This document shows, in pieces, positions 1 to 9,330 of a stretch of 64,000 nucleotides of DNA. The notes beneath the pieces are model-generated. The model had not been told where the DNA came from, ran no database searches, and worked only from the letters and a program-made list of their open reading frames with translations. The first letter of the stretch is position 1. Each line of letters starts with the position of its first letter. Made by a program: the position numbers and the translations under genes. The stretch is from Burkholderia sp. OK233 (GTDB lineage Bacteria > Pseudomonadota > Gammaproteobacteria > Burkholderiales > Burkholderiaceae). The stretch spans positions 3,720,001 through 3,784,000 of the forward strand of contig NZ_OCSR01000002.1 of NCBI RefSeq assembly GCF_900230185.1. Reading direction: 5' to 3'.

Positions 1-220
1 TCGCCGCGCGCGGCTCGCTGACGGCGCTTCGCAGTAGTCGCGCGTTGGATGTGAGCGTGGGCGCAATCTGACGCACTTTTGCGATAGACCGGTCGGGGAG
101 CGGCGACGCGTGGCTGCGCCGCCGCCAGAACTGTATGCGCGGTTTATCTGAACTGTATGCGCTTGTCCGCATGCTATGCGGAATGTGGAGCTTGCCTATG
201 TGTGGGGTAGCGTCACGATC

Positions 221-1227
221 TCAGTGTTCGTGGCATTCAGGGTGGACCGCAGCGTGTTGCCAAGACTTGTTGTCGAAGCACACGTTGGATGGTCGAGCCC
301 TCCGTGGTGGCCAGAGGAGAGGGTGTACACACGCGATGGTGTCGAAGTTTGGATAAGAAACAGCGAAGCACCAAGGAGCCCCTGTAAGCAGGCCAGCCGC
401 GTCTCCGGGTGGTCGAACTGGTTCCTCCATCCAATGCTGGTTAATGGGCTTGGCCTTGGTCGTTTCCAGCACGAGTTTGAACGTGCTCTCGAGCTGGATC
501 AGATTCTGCCGATTCTCCGGCAGATCGGTTGCCGAGAGGTGGGGCAATCTACGTAGCATTCGAAGTGTTTGGGGCAGCGGTCAACCGTGAACGAGTTCAA
601 GCAGTGTCCGTACGGCGTGGCATGGAAGCTGTCCGCTTCCGCCCGCAGAGCGTTGCCCTCAGTTGCCTGAATGCGCCGGAAAGCATCAGCGAACGGGCCG
701 GTGGTATTGCTGTCCTTGATGCGTCGGGCAACCGTGCTGGCTTTCTCGTCGAGCATGACGTTGATGTCCTGCGGGAGTCGATCTGGTCGAGGTCTTCTGC
801 AAGACTGCGATCGCCGTACTCGTAGTTGTGAACGACGCTACGCCGGTTGACGCGCTTCGAGATGATTGTATCGTCCACGCCCAGACGGAACAGTTCGGTG
901 TGTTGCCGATGGCGCAGCATGTGTGGCTCCAATTTCAACGCCTCGGTTTTGCAGGCCATGTTTTTCATGATGAATGCAGCATGCTTCGTTGTTGGTCAAG
1001 ACGGTACTGCGATCGGCGAACGCGCTTATCAGCAGGCAGTAATTTGCGCGCGTGAACGAGTGCAGGGGAAGTCCGTAGACGGGAGCGGCGTCGGGACCAG
1101 TCATTCGGCATCCGGCCGTGCGACGAATGCTGCTGTTGATGCGCAGCCAAACGGAAGCAATGAGCGCGCTTGGCGCGTTGAAACCCCATGTGACGTCAAA
1201 GGCCGGGGAGTATGAGTGAGCCGGCAC
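221..1227 (-). pseudogene. Decayed tyrosine-type site-specific integrase
   Basis: No open frame spans this stretch, but successive minus-strand frames read like one integrase broken by several frameshifts. The frame at 838-1227 carries LHSFTRANYCLLISAFADR. The frame at 597-968 carries the HxxLRH-type box (PHMLRHRQHTELFRLG) followed by VVHNYEY, which would hold the catalytic tyrosine. The frame at 499-756 has a Cys cluster (GHCLNSFTVDRCPKHFEC). The frame below 559 continues with LSATDLPENRQNLIQLE. The order of pieces fits the C-terminal half of large tyrosine recombinases with a Cys-containing tail. The assignment is from memory of the family. With at least three frame changes it cannot make a functional protein. 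It marks an old integration event at the edge of the accessory region. Confidence 0.55.
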
Positions 1228-1502
1228 AAGGACAGACGGAGCCTGTTGACGGACTCTCTGGCCTCCGGGACGAAGGTGGCGTGGCGCCGGCGCAAGCTTC
1301 GATGAAGAACGTAGGAACCTGTCACCCGGATGAGGGGAGCTATATCCGAAAACGGGACTAATGCCTCGCTGGCCGGAGAGCGGTTGGAAGGTACTGGCAC
1401 GCGTTCTGTCGACATACGCTACGTCGGTACAGATGGAAAGATCTGGGACCGGTGGCCGCGGCGAATTTTTCAGAAGTAACTATTTATTTGCGAAAATAAC
1501 TC

Positions 1503-2441
1503 ATGCAGGCGATACAGTATTCTCGTTATGGAGGCCCCGATGTGCTCGAGCGCGTGACGCATCCAGATCCAGTTGTCGGGCCAGGCGATGTGCGGGTCAG
1601 GATGCGGGCGGCAGGGGTCGCGCCTCTCGATACCAAGCTCAGGGCCGGATTGCTCCAGCAACATTTCACGCTCGCGTTCCCGATGATTCCCGGACGGGAC
1701 GGTATTGGAGTCGTCGATCAGGTAGGTGAAGGGGTGCGTGAACTGGTGGTCGGTGACGTCGTTTGTGTACTGGCCGATCTGACTCGCGGCGGTACTTGTG
1801 CGGAAATGATCGTTTGCTCCGCGGAACGCGCCGTGCTGAGACCCGCCAATTTGTCGGATCATCAGGCGGCGGTGCTGTTACAGCCCGGCATTAGCGCATG
1901 GAGTGCGGTGGTGCGAGCGGCGGGTGTCACACGCGATGCGCATGTGTTGATTCACGGCGGGGCGGGAGCAGTCGGAAGCTTGATGGTGCAGCTCGCGCGA
2001 CATTTGGGGGCTCACGTGAGCGCCACGTGCCGGGCCGACAACGTCGACTACGTGCTGGGTCTCGGTGCGCATCGGGCGATTGCCTATGATCGCGACGATT
2101 TCAGCATGCTGCGTGACCAGGATGTGGTATTTGACCTGATCGGCGGCACCGTGCATGCGCGTTCCTATCCTGTCTTGCGACGTGGCGGACACCTTGTGTA
2201 TTTGACCGCGGATTCCATAGTGGACCGGGGTGTGGAATTCGGCGTGACGGTCACACGCGCGACAGTAGAGGATCAGCGCGAGGCCCTGCTCGCGGTCGCG
2301 CAACTTGCGGAGCAGGGGATATTTCGGCCCGCGATTGCCGGTGTGTTCCCCATTGCCGATACGGCAGCGGCGCACCGCGCACTCGAAACCAGGCAGGTCA
2401 CGCGCGGCCGACTCGTGCTGGAAGTGGACTTCGATTCCTGA
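1503..2441 (+). CDS. NADP-dependent quinone oxidoreductase / MDR family
   Basis: A 312-residue protein of the medium-chain dehydrogenase/reductase superfamily, zinc-less quinone oxidoreductase type. The N-terminal GroES-like domain (MQAIQYSRYGGPDVLE; APLDTKLRAGLL) lacks the structural-zinc cysteine cluster of true alcohol dehydrogenases. The Rossmann dinucleotide motif is IHGGAGAVGSLMVQLAR near residue 150. The family reduces quinones or activated double bonds with NADPH in the cytoplasm; the substrate here cannot be told. It stands alone between the integrase relic and an empty 0.6-kb stretch. The start ATG has no strong ribosome binding site in front of it. Length is normal for the family. 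Confidence 0.85.
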   Translation: MQAIQYSRYGGPDVLERVTHPDPVVGPGDVRVRMRAAGVAPLDTKLRAGLLQQHFTLAFPMIPGRDGIGVVDQVGEGVRELVVGDVVCVLADLTRGGTCAEMIVCSAERAVLRPANLSDHQAAVLLQPGISAWSAVVRAAGVTRDAHVLIHGGAGAVGSLMVQLARHLGAHVSATCRADNVDYVLGLGAHRAIAYDRDDFSMLRDQDVVFDLIGGTVHARSYPVLRRGGHLVYLTADSIVDRGVEFGVTVTRATVEDQREALLAVAQLAEQGIFRPAIAGVFPIADTAAAHRALETRQVTRGRLVLEVDFDS

Positions 2442-3069
2442 CTGCGGGTTCGCTGTGCGTACTCCCTATAGCAGGCACTCGACCGAGTTAAAGAGCAGGC
2501 GCTTGAAGGATCGTCGGAGGTCGTGGAGGTGGAGGCTAATCTCAGCTTCAGCAATGGAGTCGACGAGCGGGAGGACGGATAACCGCTCACTACTCACTAG
2601 CAGTTCCGCGAGTGGGGTCAGAATTCGGTGGAAATCAACATTCGTACGTAAGAGAGCAGGGGGAGTGAGTCTGCCGGAACTGCTGGGCCGGCTTGAACTG
2701 GCATTGACGGGGACGCCCGCTCGTGTGTCCGTCTGTCGGGCGCTGTGGGATCTTAACCGGCGGCTCGGTTCAACCAGCGTGAAAACTGTTGCACTGCCCA
2801 GTCGATCCACGTCCCCGCGACGTCGGCGCCCAACCGCGGTCGAATCTTTGGCGCTGTTTTCGTGACCGCCGCTCGGACGCGTGACTGGCACGTCCCACTG
2901 AATCGGCCAGGAACATCGAGCGATTTTCGAAAACTCTTCGTGGTTTGTCTGCATCGAGCGGAGTTCGACCACCAGGCGACTGTCGTAGCGTCGAGCTGAA
3001 CGACCGCAGCTCGACTCTTACGGGTCAGTCCGGAAGGCTTCGGCAGTTTACCCAGGCGGAGCCACTTGA
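2442..3069. other. Intergenic region without a recognisable gene
   Basis: No convincing gene. A short plus-strand frame near 2490-2580 reads KEQALEGSSEVVEVEANLS and then stops, and could be a remnant of a small unknown protein. The longer minus-strand frame (2466-2972) has shadow-like, Ser/Arg/Leu-rich composition and no motif. Confidence 0.4.
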
Positions 3070-3768
3070 TCAGACATGCCCGTACTTCGCCAGTGCCTCA
3101 GCTAGACTAAGACCTTGTTGCAATTCCGTGCGGATAAGGCGTTCCTTCTCCGTCAGACGTTCCGCTTCAACCAGCACGGTATCGACCATGTCGTTTGGAA
3201 TGACCAGCACGCCATCTTCGTCGCCGAGCACGAAGTCGCCGGGGCGCACCGTGACCCACTGAGAAGTGGCGCCACGCACGCTGACGGGCACTTGCCAGCC
3301 ATTGACCTTCCACCGCGCAATGGATTGTACCGGAGTGCGATAGCGCGCGAACACCGGGAAATCCTGCTCGGCAATCCAGCGAATGTCGCGAATGCCGCCG
3401 TCGACTAACGACCCGACGCAGCCTCGCTCCTTCATGCCGATGGCGATGAGCTCGCCAAAATAGCAGACGCCTTCTCCGTCACCGCTCCAGACCGTGACGT
3501 CGCCTGTCGACACCCCTGAGCAGGCTTTCATCTTGTCCGGGTCGCCACCGAGTTCATACGGCGACATCTGGCCGCGAATCGTATATGCCCAGCCTGCCAG
3601 CTTGCCGCTGGAGGCGGGATACGGGGTAAGGACCGATGAGAGCCCCTGGTTGAACAAACCGAGCGTGTCGAGCACGTCCGCGACGTTGGACGTGTCAACT
3701 AACAGGAAGCGTTGGCGAATAGCCTCGCGATCCGCGGCACTTCGTACTGCTGGCGTTGTTTTCATCAT
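3070..3768 (-). CDS. RraA-family aldolase/decarboxylase-like protein
   Basis: A 232-residue member of the RraA / dimethylmenaquinone-methyltransferase-like family, which includes 4-hydroxy-4-methyl-2-oxoglutarate aldolase and 4-carboxy-4-hydroxy-2-oxoadipate aldolase. The family signature is visible as GSLVDGGIRDIRWIAEQDFP (active-site Arg/Asp), followed by the VRPGDFVLGDEDGVLVIP segment typical of the fold. Such enzymes cleave 4-hydroxy-2-oxo acids to pyruvate using a divalent metal. It is the last gene of the minus-strand operon after the SDR and aminotransferase, so it probably acts on a keto acid made by them. The true substrate is unknown; the regulator of RNase E role is unlikely in this context. 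Confidence 0.8.
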   Translation of the reverse strand: MMKTTPAVRSAADREAIRQRFLLVDTSNVADVLDTLGLFNQGLSSVLTPYPASSGKLAGWAYTIRGQMSPYELGGDPDKMKACSGVSTGDVTVWSGDGEGVCYFGELIAIGMKERGCVGSLVDGGIRDIRWIAEQDFPVFARYRTPVQSIARWKVNGWQVPVSVRGATSQWVTVRPGDFVLGDEDGVLVIPNDMVDTVLVEAERLTEKERLIRTELQQGLSLAEALAKYGHV

Positions 3769-3788
3769 CTGTTCCTTAACAATGTTGA

Positions 3789-4574
3789 TTAAATGCTGGG
3801 GATCATGCCGCCGTCGACACGTACGACCGACCCGGTAACGAAAGCAGCGCGTTCGCTGGCGAGAAAGGCCACCATGTCGGCATATTCTTCGGGTTTACCG
3901 TAGCGCCGCACAGGTATCGACGCTGTGCTCGCGGCTACGACTTCTTCGTAGGTTTTGCCTTCGCGGCCTGCGCGCGCTTCGTCCAGCGAACGGATGCGGT
4001 CCGTAGCGATTCGTCCCGGCAGGACGACATTGACGCAGATGCCATCGGCGGCGACTTCGTTGGCCAGCGTCTTCGACCAGCCAACCAGGGCCAGACGTAG
4101 CGCGTTGGACATGCCCAGGTTGGGTATCGGCGCAACGACGCCTGAAGATGTACTGGTGATGATGCGGCCCCATCCTTTCTGTTTCATTGCCGGCAACAGC
4201 AGGTCCGTGAGGTGCATCAATGACACAACCATCGAGTCAAACTGGTTTCGCCATTGCTGCGGCGCCACGCCTGCGGCCAGCGAGGGGGGCGGTCCGCCGG
4301 AATTGTTGATCAGGATTTCAGGGTCGCCGATCGTGCTCCTGACATCTGCGACCATGGCCGAAATGCTCTTGAGGTCGGCAAGGTCGGCCTGGAAACCGTG
4401 GGCGATTCCTCCGGCCGCATGAATGCGTGATACGGTGTCTTCGAGTGCCTTGCTGTTTTGGTCCGATACTGCAACCATTGCACCTTCGCGAGCGAGTGCA
4501 AGCGCAATGGCGGAGCCCAGCCCACCGCCAGCTGACATGACAAGTGCAACGCGATTCTTGATACCCAGATCCAT
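3789..4574 (-). CDS. SDR-family oxidoreductase with divergent active site
   Basis: A short-chain dehydrogenase of 261 residues when started at MDLGIKNRVALVMSAGG; an in-frame ATG 17 codons upstream (4625) is possible. The cofactor motif is SAGGGLGSA and the structural motif LINNSGGP is present, as is the C-terminal VTGSVVRVDGGM. Where classical SDRs have YxxxK after the catalytic Ser (STSSG), this one reads NLGMSNALRLALVGWSKTLA, so Tyr and Lys appear to be replaced. A subfamily with SNALR at this place is known, so it is probably a functional variant with altered chemistry. It sits between the aminotransferase and the RraA-like gene with short gaps. A decayed second copy lies at 18.4-18.8 kb. 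Confidence 0.85.
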   Translation of the reverse strand: MDLGIKNRVALVMSAGGGLGSAIALALAREGAMVAVSDQNSKALEDTVSRIHAAGGIAHGFQADLADLKSISAMVADVRSTIGDPEILINNSGGPPPSLAAGVAPQQWRNQFDSMVVSLMHLTDLLLPAMKQKGWGRIITSTSSGVVAPIPNLGMSNALRLALVGWSKTLANEVAADGICVNVVLPGRIATDRIRSLDEARAGREGKTYEEVVAASTASIPVRRYGKPEEYADMVAFLASERAAFVTGSVVRVDGGMIPSI

Positions 4575-4673
4575 GGATAACTCACTAGTGTTCAATAGGT
4601 TCGGAGGTGCCTGGCAATCAGGCAAGGATGCTTGTGCAGGTTTCAGCTATGCAGATGGAAACCCACCAAATTT

Positions 4674-5882
4674 TCATCTCAGCAGTTCGCAAGCCTGACT
4701 GATTCGATCGCACCCCAACGCCAAACGCTCGTCTGACGTAGCGAACGAAATCCGGAAATGACCACCCGTGCCAAACGCGATTCCAGGCACCGCTGCAACG
4801 CGTGCGTAGTCGAACAGGTAGTCACAAAGGTCAACGTCGTTTTGCAGGATCTTTCCTTCTGGCGTTACCCTGCCGATCAGGCCTTCGCAGGACGGAAAGA
4901 GATAGAACGCACCCTCCGGGCGCCTGCAGCGAATACCGTCGATCGCGTTCAACTTTTCTAACGCGGTGTCACGCCTGCGTTGGAAAGCGTCGTTGCGTTC
5001 CTTGATGAAATCCATCGGGCTGTCTAACGCGGCTTGCGCGGCAGCTTGCGAGACGGAGCAGGGATTGCTGGTGCTTTGTGACTGGACGGTTGCCATCGCT
5101 TCGATTAGCGACTTTGGGCCACCGGCGAATCCGATACGCCATCCGGTCATCGAGTAAGCCTTTGACATGCCGTTGACGGTGAGAATTCGCTCCCGCAACT
5201 CTGGGGCATCGGAAGCAATGGTCGAGAACTGCCATCCGTCATAGCGAATGTGCTCGTAAATATCGTCCGTCATCACCATGACGTGCGGATGTCTGAGGAG
5301 CTCAGCTGCCAAGGCGACCAGTTCCGCGCGCGAATAACCCGCCCCCGTGGGGTTGCCTGGGGAGTTGAGGATTAACCACTTGGTGCGAGGCGTAATGGCT
5401 TCGCGAAGCTGCTCTGCGGTGATCTTGAATCCCTGCGCTTCGCTGCACTGAACTTCGACAGGCACACCGCCGATCAACCGAACCATGTCGGGGTATGAGA
5501 CGTAATAGGGCGCGGGGAGAATGACCTCGTCGCCGGGATTAAGTGAAGCGAATAGCGCGTTGAAAATAACCTGCTTGCCACCCGTGCCAACGCTGATTTC
5601 GCTGACATCGTACGAAAGGCTGTTGTCGCGCCAAAACTTTCGAACGACGGCTTCCTTCAGCTCGGGGGTGCCATCAACGTCTGTGTAGCGCGTGACACCG
5701 GAGTCGATTGCGCGTTTCGCTGCGTCACAGATATGTTCGGGCGTAGGGAAGTCTGACTCTCCCTGAGAAAGGCTGACAACGTCGATACCTCTTCGACGCA
5801 TGTCGGCCGCACGTTTGGTAATGGAGAGTGTCGGTGAAGGTTTCACCGAACCAAGAAGTTTGGAAAGCATGGGCGATAACAT
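4674..5882 (-). CDS. PLP-dependent class I/II aminotransferase
   Basis: A 402-residue fold-type I aminotransferase of the aspartate/aromatic group. It has the N-terminal SQGESDFPTPEHICDAA motif, the central NSPGNPTGAGYSRAELVALA with the substrate-binding Asn, the Asp of MVMTDDIYEHIRYDG that binds the pyridine nitrogen, the PLP lysine in NGMSKAYSMTGWRIGF, and the carboxylate-binding Arg of FRISFATSDERL at the C-terminus. It would convert an amino acid to its 2-oxo acid in the cytoplasm. It follows the ABC importer genes in the same operon, which suggests it acts on the imported amino acid, with the SDR and RraA-like enzyme downstream. Length is normal. Confidence 0.9.
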   Translation of the reverse strand: MLSPMLSKLLGSVKPSPTLSITKRAADMRRRGIDVVSLSQGESDFPTPEHICDAAKRAIDSGVTRYTDVDGTPELKEAVVRKFWRDNSLSYDVSEISVGTGGKQVIFNALFASLNPGDEVILPAPYYVSYPDMVRLIGGVPVEVQCSEAQGFKITAEQLREAITPRTKWLILNSPGNPTGAGYSRAELVALAAELLRHPHVMVMTDDIYEHIRYDGWQFSTIASDAPELRERILTVNGMSKAYSMTGWRIGFAGGPKSLIEAMATVQSQSTSNPCSVSQAAAQAALDSPMDFIKERNDAFQRRRDTALEKLNAIDGIRCRRPEGAFYLFPSCEGLIGRVTPEGKILQNDVDLCDYLFDYARVAAVPGIAFGTGGHFRISFATSDERLALGCDRISQACELLR

Positions 5883-6057
5883 TCGTCTTCCTAAATTAAG
5901 CTACAACGTGATCATCATGGTAGAGGCAAGTCTCTCAGATGAAAATCAATATATATCCCTGCCATTCACCAAATATTTTGATGGATTGAATGATCAACAA
6001 AAATATTCAATCGTCATCAGATCACCGCGGCAGCGTGCAACCTTCATCGAAAACAGA

Positions 6058-6792
6058 TTAGTGGTGGAGAATTCTCGAAAGGAACTGTTTCGCACGATCG
6101 GTTCGCTGCTCAACGTTTCCGAAGAACTCATCCTTCGGGGTGTCTTCCAGTATCCTTCCCTGGTCCATGAAGATCACGCGGTGTGCAACCTTCTTTGCGA
6201 ACCCCATCTCGTGCGTTACACACATCATCGTCATGCCTTCACGCGCAAGTTCGACCATCACATCCAGCACCTCGTTGATCATCTCCGGATCAAGCGCCGA
6301 CGTCGGCTCGTCGAACAGCATGGCGATCGGGTCCATTGAGAGCGCGCGGGCAATGGCCACACGCTGCTGCTGGCCGCCCGATAGCTGACCCGGGTACTTG
6401 TTCGCCTGCGTCTTGAGGCCGACGCGCTCGAGCAGCTTTAAGCCCTTATCGGTCGCCTCGTCTTTGCCGCGGCCCAGCACCTTGATCTGCCCGAGCGTCA
6501 GGTTCTCGGTGATCGTCAGGTGTGGGAACAGCTCGAAGTGCTGAAACACCATGCCTACCTTCGACCGAAGCTTGGAAAGATTCGTCTTCGGACTGCATAC
6601 GGGCGTCCCGTTCACCAGGATGTCGCCTTTCTGTATTGGCTCCAAGCCATTGATGGTCTTGATTAGTGTAGATTTGCCTGATCCGGACGGGCCGCATACC
6701 ACGACCACCTCACCCTTGGCCACCTGGGTGGTGCAATCGGTTAGCACCTGGAAAGCCCCGTAATGCTTGGATACGTTGTTTATCTCGATCAT
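6058..6792 (-). CDS. Polar amino acid ABC transporter ATP-binding protein
   Basis: A 244-residue ATPase of the GlnQ/HisP type. It has Walker A CGPSGSGKSTLIKTINGLEP, signature LSGGQQQRVAIARAL, Walker B MLFDEPTSALDPEM, and the switch His in MCVTHEMGFAKKVA. It powers import by the two permeases encoded just upstream; its start overlaps the end of the permease gene at 6789 by four bases, indicating translational coupling. It is the last transport gene before a 175-bp gap and the aminotransferase. The close resemblance to the ATPase at 15600-16325 shows two paralogous importers in this locus. Confidence 0.93.
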   Translation of the reverse strand: MIEINNVSKHYGAFQVLTDCTTQVAKGEVVVVCGPSGSGKSTLIKTINGLEPIQKGDILVNGTPVCSPKTNLSKLRSKVGMVFQHFELFPHLTITENLTLGQIKVLGRGKDEATDKGLKLLERVGLKTQANKYPGQLSGGQQQRVAIARALSMDPIAMLFDEPTSALDPEMINEVLDVMVELAREGMTMMCVTHEMGFAKKVAHRVIFMDQGRILEDTPKDEFFGNVEQRTDRAKQFLSRILHH

Positions 6793-7472
6793 ATGGAAGC
6801 CCTTTTCTGGAGACGCCTTACCAATTGGGAAGCGAAGAAACAGATCACGAAATAGACGACGCCGGCGAACAGCAGCATGTCGACTGTGCGCCCATCGCGC
6901 TCACCGATGTCGTAGGCTCGGCCGAAGAAGTCTGCTAGTGCACTGACGTAGACGAGCGATGAGTCCTGGAAGAGGATGATCCCTTGCATCAGAAGCAGTG
7001 GCACCATATTGCGAAAGGCCTGCGGCAGGATGACCAATAGCATGACCTGTCCGTAGTGCATCCCCAGCGCCTGTGCGGCGAATAGCTGGCCACGTGGAAC
7101 GCCCTGAATACCCGCGCGGATGATCTCTGAGCAATACGCGGCCTCGAACAGCGAGAAAGCGATCAACGAGGACGTCATCCGGAGATCCGAGGCGGCTGAC
7201 AGGCCTAATACCTTTTGTAGCAACTGCGGGACGATCAGAAAGAACCACAGCAATACCATCACCAGTGGAATGGAGCGGCATACGGTCACGTACCCCTCCG
7301 AAAACCAGTTCAACGGCCGAATCGAGGATAGACGCATCATCGCGAGAATGGCGCCCCAGACAATGCCGACGATTGCGCCCGTCAATGTAATCTCGAGGGA
7401 TACCACCATGCCTTCGCCAAGCACTTTGAGGTTGGCGGGATTGATCAGGCTGAAATCGAATGCGTAGGCCAT
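6789..7472 (-). CDS. Polar amino acid ABC transporter permease
   Basis: A 227-residue inner-membrane permease of the HisM/GlnP family, with about five hydrophobic segments. The cytoplasmic coupling (EAA) loop reads GQLFAAQALGMHYGQVMLLV and is followed by LPQAFRNMVPLLL. It forms a heterodimer with the permease encoded immediately upstream (7482-8210, nine-base gap) and contacts the ATPase. Length and topology are normal for the family. The substrate is probably an acidic or polar amino acid, judged from the binding protein, but this is inference. Confidence 0.92.
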   Translation of the reverse strand: MAYAFDFSLINPANLKVLGEGMVVSLEITLTGAIVGIVWGAILAMMRLSSIRPLNWFSEGYVTVCRSIPLVMVLLWFFLIVPQLLQKVLGLSAASDLRMTSSLIAFSLFEAAYCSEIIRAGIQGVPRGQLFAAQALGMHYGQVMLLVILPQAFRNMVPLLLMQGIILFQDSSLVYVSALADFFGRAYDIGERDGRTVDMLLFAGVVYFVICFFASQLVRRLQKRASI

Positions 7473-7481
7473 ATTGATCTC

Positions 7482-8210
7482 TTATTTGGAGCTGATATAA
7501 CCGGGAACTCGAACGCGACGCTCGATCCAGCGCATCAGCATCATGACGGCCACGTTCAGGAGGCAGTACAACAGCGTTACCGCGATAAACGACTCATAAG
7601 GACGGGCCGTGTAGTCGACTAACTGGCGTCCCTGCCCGGCCAGATCCAGAAGGCCGATGGTTGAAGCCACCGCGGAATTCTGAAAGATGTTGACGAACTC
7701 AGTCGTGAGTGGCGGCACAATAATGCGGAATGCCATCGGCAGCACAACGTAGCGGTATGTCTGTAGAGAAGTCAGACCCAGAGCGAGGCTTGCGTTTCTC
7801 TGGCCACGCGAAAGACTGCCAATCCCGGAGCGCACCTGCTCGCAAATCCGGGCGGCCGTGAATGTTCCCAAACAGATGACGCCGGCCAGAAATTGCTGGG
7901 TAACGGGGTTCATCTGTTTGATTGCCGTTCCCCATGGCAGCAATTCTGGAACGACGAAATACCAGATAAACAGTTGGACCAGCAGCGGAACGTTTCTAAA
8001 GAGTTCAACGTACGCACTGGCAAACCCCGATGCCCATTTGTTTGGTAGCGTGCGCATCACGCCGAGAACGGAGCCAATGCATAGAGCGATGATCCAGGAA
8101 GTTGACCCGACCGCGACGGTGACTTTCAGCCCGGATACTATCCAGTCAAGATACGTCTCGTTGGCCGAGGCTCTTTCAAGAAATACGCCCCAATGGAAAA
8201 GGTAAGGCAT
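7482..8210 (-). CDS. Polar amino acid ABC transporter permease
   Basis: A 242-residue permease of the GltJ/HisQ type. The N-terminal part has the periplasmic-facing FHWGVFLERASANETYLDWI, typical of the glutamate/aspartate GltJ subgroup. Membrane segments follow, and the EAA loop is GQRNASLALGLTSLQTYRYV before LPMAFRIIVPPLTTEF. It follows the binding protein gene after a 220-bp gap that contains a strong hairpin (8378-8405), which may set the ratio of binding protein to membrane components. It pairs with the permease at 6789-7472. Confidence 0.92.
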   Translation of the reverse strand: MPYLFHWGVFLERASANETYLDWIVSGLKVTVAVGSTSWIIALCIGSVLGVMRTLPNKWASGFASAYVELFRNVPLLVQLFIWYFVVPELLPWGTAIKQMNPVTQQFLAGVICLGTFTAARICEQVRSGIGSLSRGQRNASLALGLTSLQTYRYVVLPMAFRIIVPPLTTEFVNIFQNSAVASTIGLLDLAGQGRQLVDYTARPYESFIAVTLLYCLLNVAVMMLMRWIERRVRVPGYISSK

Positions 8211-8377
8211 GGTATCCGCATGACCGCGTCCCGACCGCGCAACTCTTCAGACTGGTTCGCGGTCTTTCAGCGTTCGTCAAATGTAAAGCGTGGATCTTGC
8301 GCTTCGTGTGGTCACTGGATATGACCACGCGCCTGCGCGCCGATTGTGTAATGAGTTTGTGCGTACCGGTACTTGCC

Positions 8378-8405
8378 ATACCGGAAGGCGACTGCCTTCC
8401 GGTAT
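8378..8405. terminator. Intra-operon stem-loop (12-bp perfect stem)
   Basis: ATACCGGAAGGC (8378-8389) and its exact complement (8394-8405) flank a 4-base loop. There is no T-run on either strand, so it is more likely an mRNA-stabilising or partial-termination hairpin between the binding-protein gene and the permeases than a full terminator. Such hairpins are common in periplasmic-binding-protein operons, where the first gene needs higher expression. Confidence 0.6.
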
Positions 8406-8430
8406 TCAATATTCGATAGAGGCACACAGA

Positions 8431-9330
8431 CTACTCGTCAAGCGCCTTATCGTTCGGGTTGGCGATAAGCGTTTTCATATCGGCAGACATCGGGAAATCA
8501 ACGTTGAATCCTCTTGGCGGGATCGGTTGCATAAACCATTTGGTGTAGAGCTTATTGATCGAACCATCCGTCATCATTCGGGAAATGACGTTGTCCACCA
8601 ACTTCTTGAACGGCGCGTCATCCTTTCGGAGCATGCAGCCGTAAGCTTCCCGGGTGAAAGGCTTGGCGACGATCATCCAGTCCTGGGGCGATCTCGCCTT
8701 TGCGCGCTCAGCGTACAGGATTGCGTCATCGTCCATGTATCCGGCCGCACGGCCAGACTCCAACATCAAGAATGCTTCCCCGACGTCTTTGGCGCCGATG
8801 ATGTTCATCCCCAGTTTCTTCTTGTCATTCATGTCTCGCAGCAGGCGCTCACCAGTCGATCCCGCTGCAGCAACCACGTTGTGGTCCTTCAGGTCCGCCC
8901 AATCCTTGATGCCGCTGTCTTTCTTTACAAGAAGACGAGTTCCGATGATGAAAATGGTGGTTGAAAACCCCACCTGCTTCTCGCGCTCCAGGTTGTTGGT
9001 GGTCGTACCGCACTCGAGATCAATCGTGCCATTCATCAGCAACGGGATACGATTCTGGGAAGTGACGCTCAGTTCCTTCACCTGCAACGTCGGCATATTG
9101 AGTTGCTGCTTGACCGCTTCGACGATCTTCGTGCTGATGTCGTATGAATATCCCGCTTGTTGATTGCCCCCCAGGTTGTAGTTGAACGGGGGTGAATCGT
9201 ATCTCACGCCAAGCGAAATGATTCCCGTGTCTTTGATCTTCTGCAGGGTGGGGCCCAGGTCGTCAGCCATGGCATTGCAAGCCATTGCCAGCAAAGCGAT
9301 CCCGGAGAAAATCTTAATTGTCTTAAGCAT
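8431..9330 (-). CDS. Periplasmic amino acid-binding protein (GltI-like)
   Basis: A 299-residue family-3 solute-binding protein. Residues 1-22 (MLKTIKIFSGIALLAMACNA) form a Sec signal peptide, cut near ANA/MADD. The GltI-type features are RYDSPPFNYNL, YSYDISTKIVEAVKQQL, the Arg-containing ELSVTSQNRIPLLMNGTIDL, the ECGTTTNNLEREKQVGFS segment typical of glutamate/aspartate binders, and AAAGSTGERLLRDMNDKK. It would deliver glutamate, aspartate or a related dicarboxylic amino acid to the permeases. It is the first gene of the operon, divergent from the LysR gene at 9659. Confidence 0.92.
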   Translation of the reverse strand: MLKTIKIFSGIALLAMACNAMADDLGPTLQKIKDTGIISLGVRYDSPPFNYNLGGNQQAGYSYDISTKIVEAVKQQLNMPTLQVKELSVTSQNRIPLLMNGTIDLECGTTTNNLEREKQVGFSTTIFIIGTRLLVKKDSGIKDWADLKDHNVVAAAGSTGERLLRDMNDKKKLGMNIIGAKDVGEAFLMLESGRAAGYMDDDAILYAERAKARSPQDWMIVAKPFTREAYGCMLRKDDAPFKKLVDNVISRMMTDGSINKLYTKWFMQPIPPRGFNVDFPMSADMKTLIANPNDKALDE

